The translations under genes and the position numbers were made by a program. A DNA stretch of 10,450 bases from JAYZDB01 sp036338025 (GTDB lineage Bacteria > Planctomycetota > UBA1135 > UBA2386), in the NCBI GenBank assembly GCA_036338025.1, contig JAYZDB010000309.1:1-10450 (forward strand). The letters run 5' to 3'. The stretch's first letter is position 1. Each line of letters begins with the position of its first letter. The notes under the pieces were generated by a model. The model was not told the DNA's origin. It did not search any database and saw nothing but the letters and a program-made list of their open reading frames with translations. This document shows, one piece after another, positions 6,431 to 10,450 of this stretch.

Positions 6431-8292
6431 GCGACCCACCTCCGTAAGAATCGATCGAACACGAGAAGTGCCCAGAGGATCCGACTGTGATCGCGCAATC
6501 CCGAACGATGCTCACTCAGCACGGTCTGGACCGCTGGAATGTCGAAGAAGGTCTCAAGCGGGCCATCGTGAAGGGCTCGCTCGAGCGACTCCCCCAGCGA
6601 ACCCCGCAACCACTGCGCAAGTGGTACTGAGAATCCCCGCTTCGGGCGGTCCAATGCCTCGCGACCCAAGCGACCAACCAGGCTGGAACGCAAAAACCCC
6701 TTGGCCTCACCATTGAGCAGCTTGCGATCTGGCGGAACACCCGCTGCAAACTCCACCAGGTGATGATCCAGGAACGGCGAACGCACCTCCAGAGACACGG
6801 CCATCGATGCCCGGTCAACCTTGGTGAGGATGTCGCCGGGCAGGTAGGTACGACGATCAGCATGCGCACAACAGACCAATGGGTGGCTGTCGCCAGCCTC
6901 ACGGTATGCATCACGCACCGGCTGAAGCGGGTCCTGACCGCGCCACTCAGGCTTCAAGAGAGGTATCACCTCGGATGGCAGGGCGGCGCTGACCGACCGG
7001 GCGTAGGCCTCCTCGGGTGAACAAGCGAGGTTCTGAAGCGTCCGCTTGAAACGCATCCAACGTGGCAGGAAGTCGAACTTCGGGTAGATCGTGCCAAGGG
7101 CTCCCCATACGCCTCTCGGCAGCATGCCCCGGTAGGCGTTCTCCCTGACATCGAAAGCGTATCGACGGTAGCCAGCGAAAATTTCGTCGCCACCATCACC
7201 CGATAGAGCAACCGTGACGTGTCGCCGCGCCATCCGGCTGACATGGTAGGTCGGTATCGCACTTGAGTCGGCAAAAGGCTCGTCGTAAACATCCGAGAAC
7301 CAATCGACGTCCAGCATGTCGTCGACCCTCAGGACTTCTTCGTGCAATTGGGCCTGGCACGCCTCGGCTGCGGTGCGGGCATGTTCACGTTCGTCGAATG
7401 CAGGATTGTCGAACCCCACCGTGCAAGCGATCACCGGACCGGTGGTCACCCGGCTCATGCTGTCGACGACTGCAAAGCTGTCAACACCACCAGACAAGAA
7501 GGCGCCGAGCGGGACATCCCCCATCAGGCGACCCTCGACCGCGGAATCGAACCGGCTAATCAGTTCTTCCTGCTGATCGCGGAGGTCTGGAGTCGAACCA
7601 CTGGATTGCGCCGGCATCAGTTGCGGGCTCCAGTATTCCTGGACATCCATGCGACCATTCTCGATCGAAAGACAAGACGCCGGCGGCAATTTGTGGATCG
7701 TCTCAAAAATCGTCTTCGGATCAGGCACGTAGCTGAGGATCAAATACTGCCCGAGCGCATCCCTATCGATTGCGCGTGAAACCCGGGGGTCCACCAGCAG
7801 GGACTTGATCTCGGAACCGAACAGGAACTGGTCATCCAACAAGGTGTAGTGGAAGGGCTTTTGTCCCATCCGGTCGCGAGCCGCAAACAAGCTGTGGTTG
7901 CGCTCATCGACGATTGCAAACGAGAACATCCCGACCAACCGCTCGGGGAGTCCACGGCCCCACTCGAGGTAGCCGTAGATCAGGACTTCGGTATCACAAT
8001 TGGTCCGGAAACGGTGACCAGCCGCAATCAACTCAGACCGCAGCTCCCGGTAGTTGTAGATCTCGCCGTTGTAGGTAACCCAAACCTCGGCAGCCTCGTC
8101 GCTCATCGGCTGGACACCGTTGTCGAGATCCACAATCGCAAGACGACGGTGTCCGAGACCATAGCCCGGCCCCATACGCAGATCAGCGCCATCCGGTCCA
8201 CGGTGCTGTTGGGAGTCACGCATCGCCACGACCAGACTTTCGTCAACGCGACCGTTCCCGTGCAAACTGAAGATACCGTTAATTCCACACAT
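6427..8292 (-). CDS. AsnB-like glutamine-dependent amidotransferase (asparagine synthetase family)
   Basis: This 621-residue protein has the full class II glutamine amidotransferase plus synthetase architecture. The N-terminal glutaminase domain starts MCGINGIFS, with the nucleophile Cys2 exposed once Met is removed, then HRGPDG (30-35), YNGEIYN (74-80), NCDTEV (98-103) and RDRMGQKPF (139-147). The ATP pyrophosphatase domain has the P-loop SGGVDS (267-272) and LSGDGGDEIFAGYRRY (363-378). The start at 8292 is fixed by Cys2; an upstream in-frame extension to 8355 would bury the nucleophile and run into the preceding gene. The gap to the preceding stop is 10 bases and the Shine-Dalgarno site is weak. 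Family members make asparagine, but those in exosortase/EPS operons (amidotransferase 1 type) are thought to amidate a sugar acid or other carboxyl group in the polysaccharide. The context favours that role; the sequence alone does not exclude asparagine synthesis. Confidence 0.93.
   Translation of the reverse strand: MCGINGIFSLHGNGRVDESLVVAMRDSQQHRGPDGADLRMGPGYGLGHRRLAIVDLDNGVQPMSDEAAEVWVTYNGEIYNYRELRSELIAAGHRFRTNCDTEVLIYGYLEWGRGLPERLVGMFSFAIVDERNHSLFAARDRMGQKPFHYTLLDDQFLFGSEIKSLLVDPRVSRAIDRDALGQYLILSYVPDPKTIFETIHKLPPASCLSIENGRMDVQEYWSPQLMPAQSSGSTPDLRDQQEELISRFDSAVEGRLMGDVPLGAFLSGGVDSFAVVDSMSRVTTGPVIACTVGFDNPAFDEREHARTAAEACQAQLHEEVLRVDDMLDVDWFSDVYDEPFADSSAIPTYHVSRMARRHVTVALSGDGGDEIFAGYRRYAFDVRENAYRGMLPRGVWGALGTIYPKFDFLPRWMRFKRTLQNLACSPEEAYARSVSAALPSEVIPLLKPEWRGQDPLQPVRDAYREAGDSHPLVCCAHADRRTYLPGDILTKVDRASMAVSLEVRSPFLDHHLVEFAAGVPPDRKLLNGEAKGFLRSSLVGRLGREALDRPKRGFSVPLAQWLRGSLGESLERALHDGPLETFFDIPAVQTVLSEHRSGLRDHSRILWALLVFDRFLRRWVA
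6438..6443 (-). promoter_or_regulatory. Shine-Dalgarno site deciding a GTG start
   Basis: On the minus strand GGAGGT lies seven bases before the GTG at 6430. It overlaps the alternative GTG at 6439, which has no site of its own, so the downstream GTG is the better start for the glycosyltransferase. Confidence 0.75.
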
Positions 8293-8302
8293 CGCGTGCT
8301 GC

Positions 8303-9667
8303 TCAACGCCCCCACGTAGGCATGCTGGCCTCCGGCACCGGGGACTTGCGCCCAACGGTGATCTGTCCAGTCAACGGGCTATCCATGTACTCGACCGACA
8401 TCTCCGGCGGTGGATTCGCAAGCTCCCGCTTGACGATCAGGACAGTTGCACCAACCAGGCTCACGAAGTGGTAGACAAGATCAAAGTGTCCCCGGTTCAA
8501 AAACATACTGCCCACCATGAAGCAGACGTTGACAGCCTCGTACATCCGCCCGTAGCGCCCTACCCAGTACAGATCCGGTCGCACCCGAGCCACCCGCCGC
8601 ATCCATCCGCACGACACAAACACAGACAACAAGAGCATCAGATACAAGAAGATGGACAGGGTGCCGCCCTCTGCCGCAATCTGCAGGTACGAGTTGTGCG
8701 CGACGTGCACAACCCCGCGATATCCCACGGTCTCGCCAAACTCCAAGGCATTGGCAATGTAATTGCGTAGCCCCACCCCAAATACCGGGTGAGCTTGCCA
8801 CATCCTCAGAGCCACCCCCCAAGAGTCCAGGCGCGAGCGGATCGATGAGTCCTCTTCGCTCGACGCCGTAATACTCATGACCCGCTCCTGGACGTGCTCC
8901 GGCGCAAACAAGACGAACCCCAACAGGGCCACCAGGAGGAACAGGAACACGTGGAACAACTTGCCCGAACGCCAGCAGATCACGGAAATCGACGCACACA
9001 TGGACAGGAACCCGCCTCGTGAGTGCGTCAAGAGGATCGTCACGGCGGTCAGGAACACCCCCGCAAGACAGAACTTCCGGACCCATGGATTCTTCTCAAC
9101 ACCGCTGAGGTAGAACAACAGCGGGATGTTCATCGCCAGCGCCAGGGCAAAGTCGTTGTTGTCCTCGAGCATTCCGCCCGGGCCTCTGAGGATTGTCGCA
9201 CCCCCGCTCACGAAACCCATCAGGCCATTCTTGATCGAGTAGAACGCCAAGGACCCACAGATGACCCACAAGATTGCCCGCAACCGCTGCTTGCTGTCGA
9301 TCTGGCTGAGAGTGAACAGCGCGATCAGGATGATCTTGATGAACTCCACAAAGTAACGGGCGGTCAAGGGACCCCATTCGTCCGCCAGCAAGAGCCCAAT
9401 AGTGATGATGGTACCTAGCGCAACCAGCAGATAGGATCGGATCTCACGAGTAAAGAACCGACGCTTGTGAGATTCGTACACATACCAGCCCACGAACATC
9501 GTGATCGCGACGTAGAAGCTGAACCGCATGTTGCGGGCAAAACCCCAACACAGATTCTGCGGCCGCATATAGGCCAACCACGAGAACAGCAGCAGACCTA
9601 TAAATGGTCGGCGGAAACACGTCGGCAACAACAGGACGACGAAGCCGAAAACCAGAAGATCGCGCAA
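8303..9667 (-). CDS. O-antigen ligase-like membrane protein, exosortase A-associated O-glycosylation ligase type
   Basis: This 454-residue polytopic protein has roughly ten or more hydrophobic segments and matches the Wzy_C/WaaL superfamily. The N-terminus MRDLLVFGFV followed by RRPFIGLLLFSWLAYMRPQN (19-38) is characteristic of the putative O-glycosylation ligase seen in exosortase A loci. Further marks are GMLEDNNDFALAL (165-177), LTHSRGG (213-219), SRLDSW (278-283), HPVFGVGL (293-300) and the long periplasmic loop with HVAHNSYLQIAAEGG (321-335), which contains the conserved His. Family proteins join a lipid-linked glycan to an acceptor (ligase) or polymerise it. In this context a protein acceptor that is also exosortase-sorted has been proposed, but it is not proven. 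It starts with TTG at 9667: a stop lies in frame four codons upstream, no ATG occurs before residue 34, and AGAGGT lies five bases before. A polar tail of about 45 residues ends the protein. Confidence 0.92.
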   Translation of the reverse strand: MRDLLVFGFVVLLLPTCFRRPFIGLLLFSWLAYMRPQNLCWGFARNMRFSFYVAITMFVGWYVYESHKRRFFTREIRSYLLVALGTIITIGLLLADEWGPLTARYFVEFIKIILIALFTLSQIDSKQRLRAILWVICGSLAFYSIKNGLMGFVSGGATILRGPGGMLEDNNDFALALAMNIPLLFYLSGVEKNPWVRKFCLAGVFLTAVTILLTHSRGGFLSMCASISVICWRSGKLFHVFLFLLVALLGFVLFAPEHVQERVMSITASSEEDSSIRSRLDSWGVALRMWQAHPVFGVGLRNYIANALEFGETVGYRGVVHVAHNSYLQIAAEGGTLSIFLYLMLLLSVFVSCGWMRRVARVRPDLYWVGRYGRMYEAVNVCFMVGSMFLNRGHFDLVYHFVSLVGATVLIVKRELANPPPEMSVEYMDSPLTGQITVGRKSPVPEASMPTWGR

Positions 9668-9672
9668 GGAAG

Positions 9673-9678
9673 ACCTCT
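9673..9678 (-). promoter_or_regulatory. Shine-Dalgarno site for the TTG start of the ligase
   Basis: On the minus strand AGAGGT lies five bases before the TTG at 9667 and overlaps the TAG stop of the chain-length gene. It supports the rare TTG start and suggests reinitiation by ribosomes ending the preceding gene. Confidence 0.75.
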
Positions 9679-10450
9679 ACTTGGGCGCACCCAACAATAG
9701 GTCCAGGAATTCCGTAACGAAACTCGGCAAGCGGGTCGGCGTGATGTAGTAGATGGTCACCACCGTCAAGGACAGGACGAGAACAATCACCGCAAACAGC
9801 GCGAGTTTGGCGCGCCGGTCCCGCGCCTCGAAAATCTCCGCCTCGGTCTCGAGATAGCTGAGACTACCGAGTACTGGCAGGCCCAGGGCTGACTCCACGT
9901 CTCCGACACTCTTGAAGGTCATCTGGAGGAAGTCGATCAGGATGACCAGACCGATCGCCGCAGCCAGGCCGACGAGACAGCCGATCAGGGCTTGCAGATA
10001 TGAATTAGGTTCGGTCGGACGAGTAGGAACAATGGCCTCCTGCAGGATCTCGAACGGCTTCTCCGTTCGGATCAGCCGCATCGCCCGGTTCTTGGCAATC
10101 AGTTCGGCGTTGAGGGACTTGTCACGCTGATCAAGGTTCTGAAGGACGCGGCGCAACTCGTCGTAATCGACATAGATGTCCGGGAGCTTGGCAAGCCGAC
10201 CCTCAAGCTGATTCAAGCGCTCCTTGCGGAGGATGCGCTGCTGCTTCCTGAGTTCGGCGCTACGCTTCAGTTCCCGCAACAGACCTTCGATCCGCTGGTA
10301 TTCTGGGTTCGGTTTGGTGGATGCGGCGCCGCCACCGGCGACGTCTTCGAGCTCTGCGAGACGAGACTCGGCATTCTTCAGCATCAACTCGGCCGGCTTG
10401 TAGTCCGGGTGGATGGGCTTGCAGTTCTTCAACTTCTCCTTTGCCACCAG
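9677..10450 (-). CDS. Wzz/GNVR-type polysaccharide chain-length determinant, C-terminal part (5' end outside window)
   Basis: The frame is open to the right edge and gives the last 257 residues. Counting from the edge, residues 15-90 are a charged coiled-coil region (KNAESRLAELEDV, RKQQRILRKERLNQLEGRL). A GNVR-like stretch follows (DYDELRRVLQNLDQRDKSLNAEL, about 95-117), then the Pro-rich segment EAIVPTRPTEPNSYLQ (138-153) that precedes the second membrane helix in Wzz proteins, and a membrane segment at 153-175. A cytoplasmic loop follows with LGLPVLGSLSYLET (189-202), then another membrane segment at 214-236 and a short tail. The extra C-terminal helix fits the PEP-CTERM-locus chain-length subfamily, in which a separate tyrosine kinase usually follows or precedes. 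Such proteins act as periplasmic oligomers that set polysaccharide length or assist export. No kinase domain is seen here. The next gene begins 9 bases after its stop. Confidence 0.88.
   Translation of the reverse strand: MVAKEKLKNCKPIHPDYKPAELMLKNAESRLAELEDVAGGGAASTKPNPEYQRIEGLLRELKRSAELRKQQRILRKERLNQLEGRLAKLPDIYVDYDELRRVLQNLDQRDKSLNAELIAKNRAMRLIRTEKPFEILQEAIVPTRPTEPNSYLQALIGCLVGLAAAIGLVILIDFLQMTFKSVGDVESALGLPVLGSLSYLETEAEIFEARDRRAKLALFAVIVLVLSLTVVTIYYITPTRLPSFVTEFLDLLLGAPK

Noticed and set aside
7849..8319. Plus-strand open frame of 156 codons opposite the amidotransferase
   Set aside because: It is antisense to the conserved glutaminase domain, has no Shine-Dalgarno site I trust and shows no motif; treated as a shadow.
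8293..8355. N-terminal extension of the amidotransferase to an upstream ATG
   Set aside because: The family needs Cys as residue 2 after Met (MCGI). The extension would block it and overlap the ligase gene.
1..10450. Mobile elements, CRISPR arrays, tRNA or rRNA genes
   Set aside because: No transposase-like protein, spaced direct repeats or RNA gene signatures were seen, and coding genes fill nearly all of the window.

Overview
The window is almost entirely coding and reads as most of an exosortase-associated exopolysaccharide (EPS) operon. Eight genes lie head to tail on the minus strand (10450 to 1677) and one gene on the plus strand (2 to 1663) converges on them. GC content is high, roughly 60% by eye. 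Exosortase, EpsI, O-antigen-ligase and Wzz-type chain-length genes point to a Gram-negative (diderm) bacterium. Exosortase/EPS loci are known in Proteobacteria, Planctomycetota, Verrucomicrobiota and others. Nothing here settles the phylum, although several motifs differ from the textbook proteobacterial XrtA versions.

Minus-strand layout in transcription order: (1) C-terminal part of a Wzz/GNVR chain-length determinant, running off the right edge; (2) an O-antigen-ligase-like membrane protein of the exosortase-A-associated type, starting with TTG; (3) an AsnB-like glutamine amidotransferase; (4) and (5) two GT4-type glycosyltransferases; (6) an exosortase with its Cys/Arg/His triad; (7) an EpsI-like protein; (8) a polysaccharide deacetylase of the PEP-CTERM-locus type. 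From gene 3 to gene 8 each gene overlaps the next by 4 bases (four ATGA and one GTGA junction). The two upstream junctions have gaps of 9 and 10 bases. This is strong evidence for one polycistronic, translationally coupled unit. Promoter and first genes lie beyond the right edge. The overlaps and Shine-Dalgarno sites move several starts inward from the longest reading frame.

The plus-strand gene encodes the C-terminal 553 residues of a TPR-like helical repeat protein. It ends 13 bases from the deacetylase stop. A 9-bp perfect inverted repeat lies just past the junction, inside the end of the deacetylase gene.

Inferred joint role: glycosyltransferases and the amidotransferase build and modify a polysaccharide, the chain-length protein sets its size, the O-antigen-ligase-like protein polymerises or transfers it (possibly to protein), the deacetylase modifies it, and the exosortase/EpsI pair processes C-terminally tagged secreted proteins. 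No PEP-CTERM-like substrate gene is visible, so the targets must be encoded elsewhere. I see no RNA genes, mobile elements, CRISPR arrays or intergenic stretch above 13 bases.
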